38,426 nucleotides of DNA from RGIG7213 sp045652135 (GTDB lineage Bacteria; Bacillota; Clostridia; Oscillospirales; CAG-272): positions 1 to 38,426 of the forward strand of contig JAZRTS010000188.1 of NCBI GenBank assembly GCA_045652135.1, read 5' to 3'. The translations under genes and the position numbers were made by a program. This document shows positions 1-7,868 of this stretch, piece by piece. Under the pieces are notes generated by a model that had not been told where the DNA came from, searched no databases, and saw only the letters and a list, made by a program, of their open reading frames with translations. Numbering within the stretch: the stretch's first letter is position 1; the number at the start of each line of letters is the position of its first letter.

Positions 1-152
1 AGCTTACGGCTCGCCAAGCCCATAACAAGCTCCTCAGGCGCGGGGGTAAATCCACAGCTTTCATCGGCATCCGACGATACCGTTTCAAATATTATCCCGG
101 CGGTTTTCAGTATCTCGCACCGTCTGGGAGATTTGGAAGCCAAATATATCAT
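1..152 (-). CDS. maf: Maf family nucleotide pyrophosphatase, N-terminal part (partial)
   Basis: The frame opens at the ATG at 152-150 and runs off the left edge, giving about 50 residues that begin MIYLASKSPRRCEIL. The LASxSPRR segment is the hallmark phosphate-binding motif of Maf proteins, which hydrolyse non-canonical or modified nucleoside triphosphates to monophosphates and have been linked to septum formation control in Bacillus. A GGAG ribosome site sits 5 bases before the ATG. It lies 15 bases after the dut stop on the same strand, so two nucleotide-pool cleaning enzymes would be co-transcribed with zapA. Only the N-terminus is visible, so the catalytic aspartate further on cannot be checked. 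Confidence 0.9.
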   Translation of the reverse strand, partial: MIYLASKSPRRCEILKTAGIIFETVSSDADESCGFTPAPEELVMGLASRK

Positions 153-167
153 AGCATCTCCGTTTTT

Positions 168-602
168 TCAGTTTTTTCCCGTTGAGCCAAAGCCGCCGAC
201 ACCTCTTTGAGTATCGGAAAGCTCGCCCTCGGTAAATTCTCCTCTTATCACAGGCAGAAGCATAAGCTGCGCTATACGCTCGCCGTTTGCCACCGTATAG
301 GGTTTGTCGGAAAGATTTACGAGTGACACCATTATCTCGCCTCTGTAGTCGCTGTCAACGACACCGATACCGTTGGCAAGCGTTATGCCGTGCTTTGAAG
401 CAAGACCGCTTCTTGCGCAAATAATTGCCGCAATATCACGTCTTTCGCACTCAATTGCAATGCCCGTAGGTATGAGCTTACGCTCCGACGGCATTATCAC
501 CGTTTCCTCACAGCAGGCATAAAGATCAGCCCCTGCGGCGCACTCACTCTGATATTCGGGAGCTTTTGCGCCCTGTCTTACTTTTTTATATTTTACTGTC
601 AT
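168..602 (-). CDS. dut: dUTP diphosphatase (dUTPase)
   Basis: Trimeric dUTPase of 144 residues, the normal size. It hydrolyses dUTP to dUMP and pyrophosphate in the cytoplasm, keeping uracil out of DNA and feeding dTMP synthesis. All five family motifs are present in order: AGADLYA (I), ARSGLA (II), GVVDSDYRGEI with the catalytic Asp (III), GERIAQL (IV) and the C-terminal glycine-rich RGVGGFGSTG (V). The ATG at 602 overlaps the stop of the upstream U32 gene by 4 bp, a typical translationally coupled junction. The maf start follows 15 bp after the stop. Gene order zapA, U32, dut, maf on the minus strand suggests one operon. Confidence 0.97.
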   Translation of the reverse strand: MTVKYKKVRQGAKAPEYQSECAAGADLYACCEETVIMPSERKLIPTGIAIECERRDIAAIICARSGLASKHGITLANGIGVVDSDYRGEIMVSLVNLSDKPYTVANGERIAQLMLLPVIRGEFTEGELSDTQRGVGGFGSTGKN

Positions 603-2713
603 AATCTTCTTACGTCGCCCTCAGGCGCTTCCTGATTTCTGTATTTATCAATTATTTCGGATGCTTCCGTCGGCGTTTCATCTGTAAAGAAATAGTGAAG
701 ATCGCCAACCTTACCGCCCGATACCGCTGCAAGCTTATCTGCCATATAAACCGGTACGCTGTTGTAAAGCATATTCCTGTGTGCAAACGTACGTCGCACG
801 GGAATTCTCGCTCCGTGGCGGTCAACGATATATGAATACGGATTTTCATCGCAGTAAGCGCACTTCCGTATTTCGGGTGCTTTTTTACCCATCGTTATAT
901 CTCGTATGACGCATTTTTCGACCGTCATTGCAGGAAGTTTTCCGTATACCGCCACGCCGGTTCTGCCAACGAGTGCTTCGGCAATGGCTTTCATCGCAGG
1001 AAGCTTCAGCTCAGGACTGATAATGACGTCGTTGACACCAAGGCGGATGAATTCGTTTGCCGCCCTCGTGCTCTGCACGTTCAGCCCTATACCGCCGTGA
1101 ACGTTAAATCCGTATTTAAGGGCGATATTCAGCGAGCCGATATTGTTCACCATCACGTTTTTCATTCCCAGAAGCTTCACACGGACAGCCATATCGTCAA
1201 GCTCGTGATATTCCCTCATCATGGCGACGTTCGGAAATTCCACCCCGTCAACGACCTCGCGTACGTGGTCGGGAGCCTTCAGATACTCCTCAACAGGCAG
1301 ATAGATATGTGAAAATCCGCCGAGGAATATCCTTGCAGGCATAAGCTTCCAGTGCGTGAAGTGCGCAATGCTTTTGCCCGTCGGGTTAAACGTTTCGCAC
1401 GTTACGGCAGGTGACGGCGCTTTCATTTCAAACGAGCCTCTTTCAGGGTGAAATACGGTATTTATCTTACACAAAAGCTGATCCGTTGCCGTGCGTCTCA
1501 ATGAATTTATCGCAGATACGGGAAGCATAACGTTATCATCTATTACTATCGAAATGCCGCCCTCTGCAGGTTCAAACGGCGTTGCGCCGAGCTTCAGAAG
1601 ATTCTTTCTTACGCTTTCCTGCGTAAGAGGTGCTGTGAGCGCCTCCTCGGGTGCGCTTCCGTAAACGCTTACGGAAATATTCTCATACGTCATCTGCATT
1701 CTGCAGGCAGTACCCTTTTTAAACTCCGCGGTTATCTTCACGGGAAGTCTGCGTCGGGCATTTTTCAGTTCAAATGCCGTCGTTGTCTCCGCTTCTTTTG
1801 TGAGTGTTTTGTCGGATTCACGTCTTACACCGAGCATATGAGAGCCGATGTTTCCGGTAAAATATCCATCTGTAAATCCGCCACGCGAAAACAGCCTTTC
1901 AAGCTTCTTTATTTCTTCATCCGTAGCGCCGCGGCCTTCATCAAGCAGCGTTCTGTATATTCGTCCGACACCGTAAACATATTCGGGACTCTTCATTCTG
2001 CCCTCTATTTTAAGGCTGTCAACACCGCTTCTGATGATCTCCGTCATATATTTCGCAAGACAGTTGTCTTTAAGCGACAGAGGATAGCTTCCGTCCTTTG
2101 CAGGCAGTCGGCACGGCTGTGCGCAGTCGCCTCTGTTCCCGCTTCTGCCGCCCATAAACGCACTCATGGAGCACATACCCGAATGACACACGCAAAGCGC
2201 ACCGTGTACGAATATTTCATATTCCATATCGGGCAATTCCTTGCGCATAAGGAGTATATCCTCAAACGATGCCTCACGCGCAACTACCATACGTGAGTAT
2301 CCCATGTTTTTAAGCACCTTTGCCGCAGCTGCGTTGTGTCCTGCGCACTGCGTGCTCGCATGAAGTTTCAAATCGGGAAAATTCTCACGCAAAATTGCGC
2401 ACACGCCGGGATCGGCACAGATTATCGAATCGCAATCTGCGCGGTACAAAAATTCACAAAGACGGAGAACGTCGGGATATTCTCTGTCGTGAACGCTCGT
2501 ATTGAGCGTAATATTGGCCTTAACACCGTAAAAATGGCATTTCGTTATAGCGTCAGGTATCTCCGCCAGCCCGAAATTGTCAGCTCCCATTCTGGCATTG
2601 AACAGCTTAGAGCCGAAATATACCTCGTCAGCGCCCGCGTTTATTGCCGCATCGAGCGATGCACCCGAACCCGCAGGCAACAAAAGCGCAGGCTTTTTAA
2701 CAGTCTGTGCCAC
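599..2713 (-). CDS. U32 family peptidase (RlhA-type, possible tRNA/rRNA hydroxylation protein)
   Basis: A 704-residue member of peptidase family U32. The signature region reads EIFVHGALCVCHSGMCSMS, followed by CAQPC, so the conserved cysteines that in characterised relatives (RlhA, TrhP) support an Fe-S centre for C/U hydroxylation of RNA are present. Despite the family name, protease activity is doubtful for such long members; RNA modification using prephenate is the better-supported role for relatives. A second U32-like half with a C-terminal CAYC follows. An ATG at 2791 lies 26 codons upstream inside zapA; I prefer the GTG at 2713, one base after the zapA stop, because GGGGG lies about 9 bases before it and the usual KPALLLPAG start follows directly. 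The exact RNA substrate cannot be told. Confidence 0.88.
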   Translation of the reverse strand: MAQTVKKPALLLPAGSGASLDAAINAGADEVYFGSKLFNARMGADNFGLAEIPDAITKCHFYGVKANITLNTSVHDREYPDVLRLCEFLYRADCDSIICADPGVCAILRENFPDLKLHASTQCAGHNAAAAKVLKNMGYSRMVVAREASFEDILLMRKELPDMEYEIFVHGALCVCHSGMCSMSAFMGGRSGNRGDCAQPCRLPAKDGSYPLSLKDNCLAKYMTEIIRSGVDSLKIEGRMKSPEYVYGVGRIYRTLLDEGRGATDEEIKKLERLFSRGGFTDGYFTGNIGSHMLGVRRESDKTLTKEAETTTAFELKNARRRLPVKITAEFKKGTACRMQMTYENISVSVYGSAPEEALTAPLTQESVRKNLLKLGATPFEPAEGGISIVIDDNVMLPVSAINSLRRTATDQLLCKINTVFHPERGSFEMKAPSPAVTCETFNPTGKSIAHFTHWKLMPARIFLGGFSHIYLPVEEYLKAPDHVREVVDGVEFPNVAMMREYHELDDMAVRVKLLGMKNVMVNNIGSLNIALKYGFNVHGGIGLNVQSTRAANEFIRLGVNDVIISPELKLPAMKAIAEALVGRTGVAVYGKLPAMTVEKCVIRDITMGKKAPEIRKCAYCDENPYSYIVDRHGARIPVRRTFAHRNMLYNSVPVYMADKLAAVSGGKVGDLHYFFTDETPTEASEIIDKYRNQEAPEGDVRRL

Positions 2714-2714
2714 G

Positions 2715-3029
2715 TCAATTATCCCCCGATGTATCAAGATCAAGGAAACTGCCTGCTTTTGCGTTTTTGCCTCTTGCAAGCTCGCCTTCAAGCTTCTTTA
2801 TTTTTTGTTCAAGGCGCGCAATTTCTTCTTTCTGTTCAGCGGATTCCCTGCAATAGTCCATTGCGCAGAGCGCCGCCGCCTTCATTTTTGTGCAGTTTGT
2901 CGTCTGCAAAACGAGATTGTTTATTTTTGAATTGACCTGACTTGCAATCTCCTCCGTGCGTTCTTTGCCGTCTTCGGACACGACAAAAAACGTAACTCCG
3001 GCAACCTGAACCTTGACGATTTCTTTCAT
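2715..3029 (-). CDS. zapA: Cell division protein ZapA
   Basis: A 104-residue ZapA. It binds FtsZ and promotes bundling of Z-ring filaments at midcell. The N-terminal part (about 1-60) has the family pattern VKVQVAGVTFFVVSEDG, a VNSKI segment and a KAAALCAMDYC helix; residues about 62-95 are a charged coiled coil, as expected for ZapA dimers and tetramers. The start ATG has AAGAGG about 6 bases upstream. It heads the minus-strand group with the U32 gene, dut and maf and faces proB across a 173-base divergent intergenic region. The ZapA-U32 pairing is common in Clostridia and Bacilli. Confidence 0.92.
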   Translation of the reverse strand: MKEIVKVQVAGVTFFVVSEDGKERTEEIASQVNSKINNLVLQTTNCTKMKAAALCAMDYCRESAEQKEEIARLEQKIKKLEGELARGKNAKAGSFLDLDTSGDN

Positions 3030-3075
3030 AATAACCTCTTTTTTCGAATATTTATTACACTTTTGAAATTTATAC

Positions 3076-3104
3076 TTGATTTTTTTCGGGCATAGTAGTA
3101 TAAT
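3076..3104 (+). promoter_or_regulatory. Sigma-A promoter of proB
   Basis: TTGATT at 3076-3081 and TATAAT at 3099-3104 are spaced by exactly 17 bases. The start point would be near 3111, leaving an untranslated leader of about 90 bases that is AT-rich. Confidence 0.8.
3082..3096. repeat. 15-bp inverted repeat, left copy, flanking proB
   Basis: TTTTTCGGGCATAGT lies in the spacer of the proB promoter. Its exact reverse complement is at 4157-4171, just before recA, so the two copies bracket proB in opposite orientation. Confidence 0.75.
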
Positions 3105-3202
3105 GCCGTTATTACATTATATAACAGATATTTTAAATAAACAAGCGTATTTTAATAATAAATTTAAAAATACTATGATTTATTCATATTACAGGGGGTT
3201 TT

Positions 3203-3994
3203 ATGCTCGATATTGCATATAAAAGAATCGTCATAAAGGTCGGCACATCGACTCTTACATACGACAACGGAAAGCTCAATTTACGCAGAATGGAAAAGCT
3301 TGCGCGCGTCATCTCTGACATCAGAAATTACGGTGTTCAGGTCGTACTCGTTTCTTCGGGAGCTGTTGCCGCAGGCGCGGCAAAGGTGAACCTTGAGCAC
3401 CGCCCCACAACACTTATCGAAAAGCAGGCGATGGCGGCTGTCGGACAGACGGAGCTTATGCGTATGTATGACAGATTTTTCTCAGGTTACGGCCACCAAG
3501 TGGCGCAGATACTTCTGACAAAATCGGTTATGGAAAAAGAAGAACCGATGCAAAATGCCAGAAATACGTTCAACACACTGTTTGAAATGGGTATAATCCC
3601 CGTTGTAAACGAAAACGACTCCATCTCCTACCACGGTATCAAATTCGGCGGTAACGATACGCTTGCCGCGCTCGTTGCGCTGTTGGCTGATGCCGATCTT
3701 CTTATAAATCTTTCCGATATCGACGGTCTTTACGATAAGAATCCCCGTGAATTTGAAGATGCCGTAATGCTCAAGCGCATCAAAGACGTTGACGATACCA
3801 TTATGGAAATGGCAGGCGGCGAGGGTACGGCACGAGGCACGGGCGGTATGAGAACAAAGATAGAAGCCGCAAAAACCGTCACCGACGCAGGAATCGCAAT
3901 GGTAATTGCAAACGGCGAAAATCCCGACATTATATACGATATTGCCGCAGGCAGAGGCGTAGGAACATTTTTCGTTCCGAAAGCAAAAAAATAA
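3203..3994 (+). CDS. proB: Glutamate 5-kinase, short form without PUA domain
   Basis: Glutamate 5-kinase phosphorylates L-glutamate to glutamyl-5-phosphate, the first step of proline synthesis. The 263 residues cover the amino-acid kinase domain only: IVIKVGTSTLTYD (nucleotide binding), VSSGAVAAG, VNENDSI (glutamate site), FGGNDTLAA and GTGGMRTK. Enzymes of about 370 residues carry an extra C-terminal PUA domain; this one ends after the kinase fold, as in many Clostridia. AGGGGG precedes the ATG. The usual partner proA is not adjacent: the next gene is recA under its own promoter, so proB is a single-gene unit here. Confidence 0.95.
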   Translation: MLDIAYKRIVIKVGTSTLTYDNGKLNLRRMEKLARVISDIRNYGVQVVLVSSGAVAAGAAKVNLEHRPTTLIEKQAMAAVGQTELMRMYDRFFSGYGHQVAQILLTKSVMEKEEPMQNARNTFNTLFEMGIIPVVNENDSISYHGIKFGGNDTLAALVALLADADLLINLSDIDGLYDKNPREFEDAVMLKRIKDVDDTIMEMAGGEGTARGTGGMRTKIEAAKTVTDAGIAMVIANGENPDIIYDIAAGRGVGTFFVPKAKK

Positions 3995-4044
3995 ACCGTA
4001 CGGGCGGCAAATGAAACAAACGGGGGTAATTTCGCTCATCTCAA

Positions 4045-4063
4045 GGGCGATTATAAATCGCCC
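4045..4063. other. Hairpin downstream of proB
   Basis: GGGCGAT and ATCGCCC form a perfect 7-bp stem around a 5-base TATAA loop. There is no T-run after it, so it is more likely an mRNA 3-prime stabiliser than a terminator. Confidence 0.4.
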
Positions 4064-4156
4064 GCGCAAAATAAACTTCCCTTACGACGTCACACCGAAT
4101 TTTAAAAATACAAACGAAGTTCACCCACTTTTCCCAAAATTATTAATTTATTGTAA

Positions 4157-4171
4157 ACTATGCCCGAAAAA
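4157..4171. repeat. 15-bp inverted repeat, right copy, flanking proB
   Basis: ACTATGCCCGAAAAA is the exact reverse complement of 3082-3096. Its last nine bases also form the left arm of the hairpin at 4163-4185. Confidence 0.75.
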
Positions 4172-4185
4172 CTTGATTTTTCGGG
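4163..4185 (+). terminator. Terminator-like hairpin overlapping the recA -35 box
   Basis: CCCGAAAAA and TTTTTCGGG pair perfectly over 9 bp around a CTTGA loop, followed by TTTGTTGTT. It is the only terminator-like structure with a T-rich tail after proB. The recA -35 TTGATT (4173-4178) lies in the loop and right arm, so the same bases serve both roles. Confidence 0.55.
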
Positions 4186-4201
4186 TTTGTTGTTATATAA
4201 T
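4173..4201 (+). promoter_or_regulatory. Sigma-A promoter of recA-recX-birA
   Basis: TTGATT at 4173-4178 and TATAAT at 4196-4201 are separated by 17 bases. The predicted start point (about 4208) lies just before the SOS box, so a bound repressor would block initiation. Confidence 0.85.
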
Positions 4202-4211
4202 CAAATAAAAA

Positions 4212-4225
4212 CGAACATTTGTTCG
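4212..4225. promoter_or_regulatory. LexA (SOS) box of recA
   Basis: CGAACATTTGTTCG matches the Gram-positive LexA operator CGAAC-N4-GTTCG and is palindromic except for its two central bases. It lies 10 bases after the -10 box and 22 bases before the recA start. This indicates classical LexA repression of recA, although lexA itself is not in the window. Confidence 0.9.
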
Positions 4226-4247
4226 CCTTTTGAAAGGATAATATAAA

Positions 4248-5378
4248 ATGGCTAAAGCTAAAAAACCAACTCCCTCGCCCATGTCTGCCGCACCCGATGA
4301 AAAGCAGAAGGCGCTGGCGACATCCATTTCACAGATAGAAAAGAAATTCGGCAAGGGTACTATAATGAAGCTCGGCGACAACGCTTCAATGCAGGTAAGC
4401 GCAGTGCCGACGGGCTCTTTGACACTTGACCTTGCACTCGGCATCGGCGGTGTACCCAGAGGCAGAATAATAGAAATCTTCGGCCCGGAATCCTCGGGTA
4501 AAACAACAGTTGCACTGCACGTTGTTGCAGAGGTGCAGAAGCTCGGCGGCGAAGCGGCGTTTATAGATGCAGAACACGCGCTCGATCCCGTTTATGCAAA
4601 AGCTCTCGGCGTTGACATAAATTCTCTGCTCGTTTCTCAGCCCGACAGCGGTGAGCAGGCGCTCGAAATAACAGAAGCCCTCGTTCGTTCGGGTGCTGTT
4701 GACGTCGTTGTTGTTGACTCTGTTGCCGCCCTCGTTCCCCAGCAGGAAATTGACGGCGAAATGGGCGCATCGCACGTAGGTCTTCAGGCAAGACTTATGA
4801 GCCAGGCACTCCGTAAGCTTTCGGGTGCTATTGCAAAGACGAACTGTGTCGTTATTTTCATCAACCAGCTCCGTGAAAAGGTCGGCGTTATGTACGGAAA
4901 CCCCGAAACAACACCCGGCGGCCGCGCGCTTAAATTCTACGCATCGGTAAGAATAGACGTACGCAAGCAGGAAAGCCTTAAAACAGGCGGCGAAACGTAC
5001 GGTAACCACATCAAATGCAAGGTCGTCAAAAACAAGGTCGCACCGCCCTTCAAGGTTGCGGAATTCGACATTCTTTACGGAAAGGGTATTTCAAAATCAA
5101 GCGAGATAATCGAAATAGGTGTTGAGCTTGACATACTCGAAAAGAGTGGCTCGTGGTTCTCTTACAAGGGCGAAAGACTCGGTCAGGGTAAGGAAAACAC
5201 ACGCAAATATATCGAATCTCACCCTGCTCTTATGAAGGAACTTGAGGACATTATCAAAGCGAAAAAGGACGATATCGACCTGTCACTCGGCGAAACGTAT
5301 GAGCTTGACGACGATGACGAGGACGATGATGACGATTTCAACATAAAGCTTCTTGATATCAGCGGCGACGATGAATGA
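4248..5378 (+). CDS. recA: Recombinase RecA
   Basis: RecA of 376 residues. It forms filaments on single-stranded DNA, drives homologous strand exchange and stimulates LexA-type self-cleavage. Visible elements: N-terminal QIEKKFGKGTIMKLG, Walker A GPESSGKTT, Walker B VVVVDSVAAL, loop L1 EIDGEMGASHVGLQARL, the NQLREKVGVMYGNPETTPGGRALKFY signature with loop L2, and an unusually acidic C-terminal tail with several DDD/DDE runs. AAAGGA lies upstream of the ATG. An SOS box sits in the promoter region. recX overlaps its 3-prime end by 8 bp and birA follows, so damage induction would extend to recX and birA. Confidence 0.98.
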   Translation: MAKAKKPTPSPMSAAPDEKQKALATSISQIEKKFGKGTIMKLGDNASMQVSAVPTGSLTLDLALGIGGVPRGRIIEIFGPESSGKTTVALHVVAEVQKLGGEAAFIDAEHALDPVYAKALGVDINSLLVSQPDSGEQALEITEALVRSGAVDVVVVDSVAALVPQQEIDGEMGASHVGLQARLMSQALRKLSGAIAKTNCVVIFINQLREKVGVMYGNPETTPGGRALKFYASVRIDVRKQESLKTGGETYGNHIKCKVVKNKVAPPFKVAEFDILYGKGISKSSEIIEIGVELDILEKSGSWFSYKGERLGQGKENTRKYIESHPALMKELEDIIKAKKDDIDLSLGETYELDDDDEDDDDDFNIKLLDISGDDE

Positions 5379-6009
5379 TAATTCGTTTTTCGTCACCGAC
5401 AGCACTCCTCTCGGCGACGGAACATCGCAGATAACCGTTAAAAACGGTAAAAACAGCCGAAAATTTATAATTTCAACACGTCTTATCACTTCTCACAGCT
5501 TCACTGTGGGAAGTGATATTTCAGAAGACGATATTGAAATTTTATCGGAGCTTTCCGAGATAACCCGTGCAATAAAAAAGGGGCTTGATCTTTTGTCGTA
5601 CTCCGATACATCAAAGCGTACTCTTGCCAAAAAGCTTATAATGAAAGGCTATAATTCCGAAATTGCAGAATGTGCCGTATCGCACCTTGAAGCAATGGGG
5701 TACATCAACGAGAAGGAACACGCACTGCGCCTTGCAAAAGCGGCAGCAAAGCAGTTTTACGGGCCGCTTGCAATATCTGACAAGCTCCGCAGTAAGGGCT
5801 TTGAGCAGAAGTATATACAGCACGCGCTGAAAGTGCTGTACCGCGAGGTCGATTTCACCGAGAAACTCAGGGAATATGCCGAATCCAAGGGAATTCTGGA
5901 AGTCATGCTGTCAGATTGCGATCCAAAATCGCGTCAGAAGATGTGTGCTTCTTTAGTCAGACGCGGTTTTACGTATGAGCAGATTTCGTCATTGAGGTCA
6001 TATAAATAA
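5371..6009 (+). CDS. recX: Regulatory protein RecX
   Basis: RecX binds RecA filaments and limits their activity. The 212 residues show the alpha-helical three-repeat RecX fold, with patterns such as YSDTSKRTLAKKLIMKGY, AVSHLEAMGYINEKEHA and AISDKLRSKGFEQKYIQHAL. Two in-frame starts exist, 5353 and 5371; I chose 5371 because the extra six codons add nothing conserved and neither has a strong ribosome site. The 8-bp overlap with recA suggests translational coupling, so RecX is made only when RecA is. The stop overlaps the birA start (TAATG). Confidence 0.9.
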   Translation: MNDNSFFVTDSTPLGDGTSQITVKNGKNSRKFIISTRLITSHSFTVGSDISEDDIEILSELSEITRAIKKGLDLLSYSDTSKRTLAKKLIMKGYNSEIAECAVSHLEAMGYINEKEHALRLAKAAAKQFYGPLAISDKLRSKGFEQKYIQHALKVLYREVDFTEKLREYAESKGILEVMLSDCDPKSRQKMCASLVRRGFTYEQISSLRSYK

Positions 6010-6752
6010 TGGATCTTTCATCATTTCTTACAGCCGAACGTCTCGAAAACGTGCTTGTTTTTAACAAGACAGATTCAACAAACACACAACTGAAAAAAAT
6101 GAAGGATGCCAAGCACGGCACAGTCATAATCGCAAATGAGCAAACAGCCGGCAGAGGCAGATACAACAGGCACTTTCATTCACCGAAGGGCGGACTTTAC
6201 CTTTCGTATCTTTACATCGGTAAGTCACCGGACACCGTTTATCTGACGGCGACGTGCGGTGTCATTGTCAAACGCGCCATTGAAACTGTGTGCGGAATCA
6301 GTCTTGATATAAAGTGGGTGAACGACCTGCTTTTAAACGGCAAAAAGGTGTGCGGTATACTTGCCGAAACAGTGTACACAGGGAAGGCGAGCCGCACCGT
6401 CATCGGTATGGGAATAAACTGCGGAGATAAAAATTCGATATTTCCCGATGAAATAAGGGACATCGCAACATCTGTTTACAGTGAAACGGGAATCATTCCC
6501 GACAGATACCGTTTATGCGGTGAAATAATTAAAATGCTCGACGGTATCGACACACTTGACCGCGATGAAATTTTTAAAGAATACAAGAAAAACTGCATCA
6601 CGCTCGGTAAAAAAGTGCGTGCCGTATCGCAAGACGGCGTGTGCGACGGTGAAATTTTGGACATCAATCGGGATTTTTCACTTGATTTTTTGAGTGAAAA
6701 CGGCGAAAAAAAGCGAATTTATACGGGCGAAGTGTCCGTAAAACAGCGGTAA
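6009..6752 (+). CDS. birA: Biotin--[acetyl-CoA-carboxylase] ligase (monofunctional)
   Basis: Biotin protein ligase that makes biotinyl-AMP and attaches biotin to a lysine of carboxylase carrier proteins. The 247 residues contain TDSTNTQLK, the biotin/ATP loop TAGRGRYNRHFHSPKGGLYLS, KWVNDLLLNGKKVCGILAE and GMGINCG. There is no N-terminal winged-helix domain, so it should not act as the biotin operon repressor seen in bifunctional BirA. Its ATG overlaps the recX stop by one base. Placement behind SOS-driven recA-recX is a genomic-context oddity with no obvious metabolic link. Confidence 0.93.
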   Translation: MDLSSFLTAERLENVLVFNKTDSTNTQLKKMKDAKHGTVIIANEQTAGRGRYNRHFHSPKGGLYLSYLYIGKSPDTVYLTATCGVIVKRAIETVCGISLDIKWVNDLLLNGKKVCGILAETVYTGKASRTVIGMGINCGDKNSIFPDEIRDIATSVYSETGIIPDRYRLCGEIIKMLDGIDTLDRDEIFKEYKKNCITLGKKVRAVSQDGVCDGEILDINRDFSLDFLSENGEKKRIYTGEVSVKQR

Positions 6753-6818
6753 TTATATTTTAAACTCTGTTTTTTCAAAAAAATTCACAATTTTGCGGAC
6801 ATTTTTTTGAAAAGTGTA

Positions 6819-6847
6819 TTGATTTTTTCGAAACATTGTGATATAAT
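6819..6847 (+). promoter_or_regulatory. Sigma-A promoter of rpmB
   Basis: TTGATT at 6819-6824 and TATAAT at 6842-6847, 17-base spacer. Same hexamers and spacing as the proB, recA and 9322 promoters. Confidence 0.85.
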
Positions 6848-6919
6848 GACCGTTGTCTGTTGTAACGGTATAAAATTTGTCGTTTCGACTTCATATAATC
6901 TGCCAGGGAGGTGTAAAGC

Positions 6920-7105
6920 ATGGCAAAATGCAGCGTATGCGGAAAGGGTGTTACATTCGGTCACAATGTGTCCCACTCAAACCGTAAAACAAGCAGAACA
7001 TGGAAGGCTAACATAAGAAAAGTTAAGGCTAATGTAAACGGTACTACAAAGACGGTAGCCGTTTGTTCCCGTTGCCTCCGTTCAGGCAAGGTAAGCAGAG
7101 CTTAA
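6920..7105 (+). CDS. rpmB: 50S ribosomal protein L28
   Basis: L28 of 61 residues, a component of the large ribosomal subunit. It starts MAKCSVCGKG and has two CxxC pairs (CSVC near the N-terminus, CSRC near residue 50), so it is the zinc-binding (C+) form, with the typical GHNVSHSNRKTSRTWKANIRKV core. A GGAGGTG ribosome site lies 7 bases before the ATG. It is transcribed alone from its own promoter and followed by an intrinsic terminator. Confidence 0.97.
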   Translation: MAKCSVCGKGVTFGHNVSHSNRKTSRTWKANIRKVKANVNGTTKTVAVCSRCLRSGKVSRA

Positions 7106-7130
7106 CAGGCTGTTTGTACAATATGCTATA

Positions 7131-7156
7131 AAAGGGACGGTGAACGTCCTTTTTTT
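7131..7156 (+). terminator. Intrinsic terminator of rpmB
   Basis: GGACG and CGTCC pair around a GTGAA loop, directly followed by seven T; A residues upstream can extend the stem. Confidence 0.8.
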
Positions 7157-7181
7157 GCTTTTACGGATATTGGATTAAATT

Positions 7182-7868
7182 ATGAAAAGTGTTTTTATAG
7201 GCGAGGGCGGCGCATATTTTTCCGATGCTTTGAAAAGCCACGGATTTTCGCCCATAATACTTCCTGAGGATGAAAGGCTGCCGCAATCCGTGTCAAGCCA
7301 CGCAGATATGCTGACGGTGAAGCTTGGCGGTGAGCTTCTTTTTTCACGCAGTTATTACGAAAAAAACAAAGATATTCTGAAAAACTTCCCCGTAATTCTC
7401 ACAGATGAAGAATACGGAGGAAAATATCCACGCGATATACTTTTCAACGTCCTTTTTACCCCCACACATCTGTACGGAAATCTTCCGTATATATCAGAAA
7501 AAATAAAAGAATTCGCAAATTCAAACGGTATCACGCCCGTGTGTGTTAAGCAAGGGTATGCAAAATGCTCCATAACGCAAGCGAACGGAGGATATATCAC
7601 AGCCGACTCAGGACTGCACCGCGTGCTTACCGAAAACGGCGAAAAAGTTCTGAAGATCACCGAAGGTCATTTCGTTTTGCCGGGACTCAATTACGGATTC
7701 ATCGGAGGCTCGTCGTTCTATTCTGACGGAAAGCTTTATTTTTTCGGAGATATAAGCCTTCATCCCGATTATGAAAAAATAAAAAGCTTCTGTTCGGAAT
7801 TCCAAACAGAAGCCGTAAGCTTATCAAGCGGTACGCCCGTCGATATAGGCGGTGCCGTTTTACTGTGA
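7182..7868 (+). CDS. Uncharacterised protein, DUF6873-like (possible GME fold)
   Basis: A 228-residue soluble protein with no signal peptide or membrane segment. Patterns such as VKQGYAKCSITQAN, ITADSGLHRVL, ITEGHFVLPGLNYGFIGGSSFY and GKLYFFGDISLHPDYEKI resemble the DUF6873 group, which is assigned to the guanidino-modifying-enzyme (pentein) fold. That assignment is from memory of the family and is tentative. I do not see the complete Cys/His/Glu set of an active deiminase or amidinotransferase, so activity is unknown. The 3-prime end overlaps the convergent XRE-S24 gene by 9 bp, with no room for a terminator between them. Confidence 0.75.
   Translation: MKSVFIGEGGAYFSDALKSHGFSPIILPEDERLPQSVSSHADMLTVKLGGELLFSRSYYEKNKDILKNFPVILTDEEYGGKYPRDILFNVLFTPTHLYGNLPYISEKIKEFANSNGITPVCVKQGYAKCSITQANGGYITADSGLHRVLTENGEKVLKITEGHFVLPGLNYGFIGGSSFYSDGKLYFFGDISLHPDYEKIKSFCSEFQTEAVSLSSGTPVDIGGAVLL

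Noticed and set aside
2336..2935. 199-residue plus-strand frame opposite the U32 and zapA genes
   Set aside because: Composition and lack of a ribosome site or domain show that it is a shadow of two certain genes.
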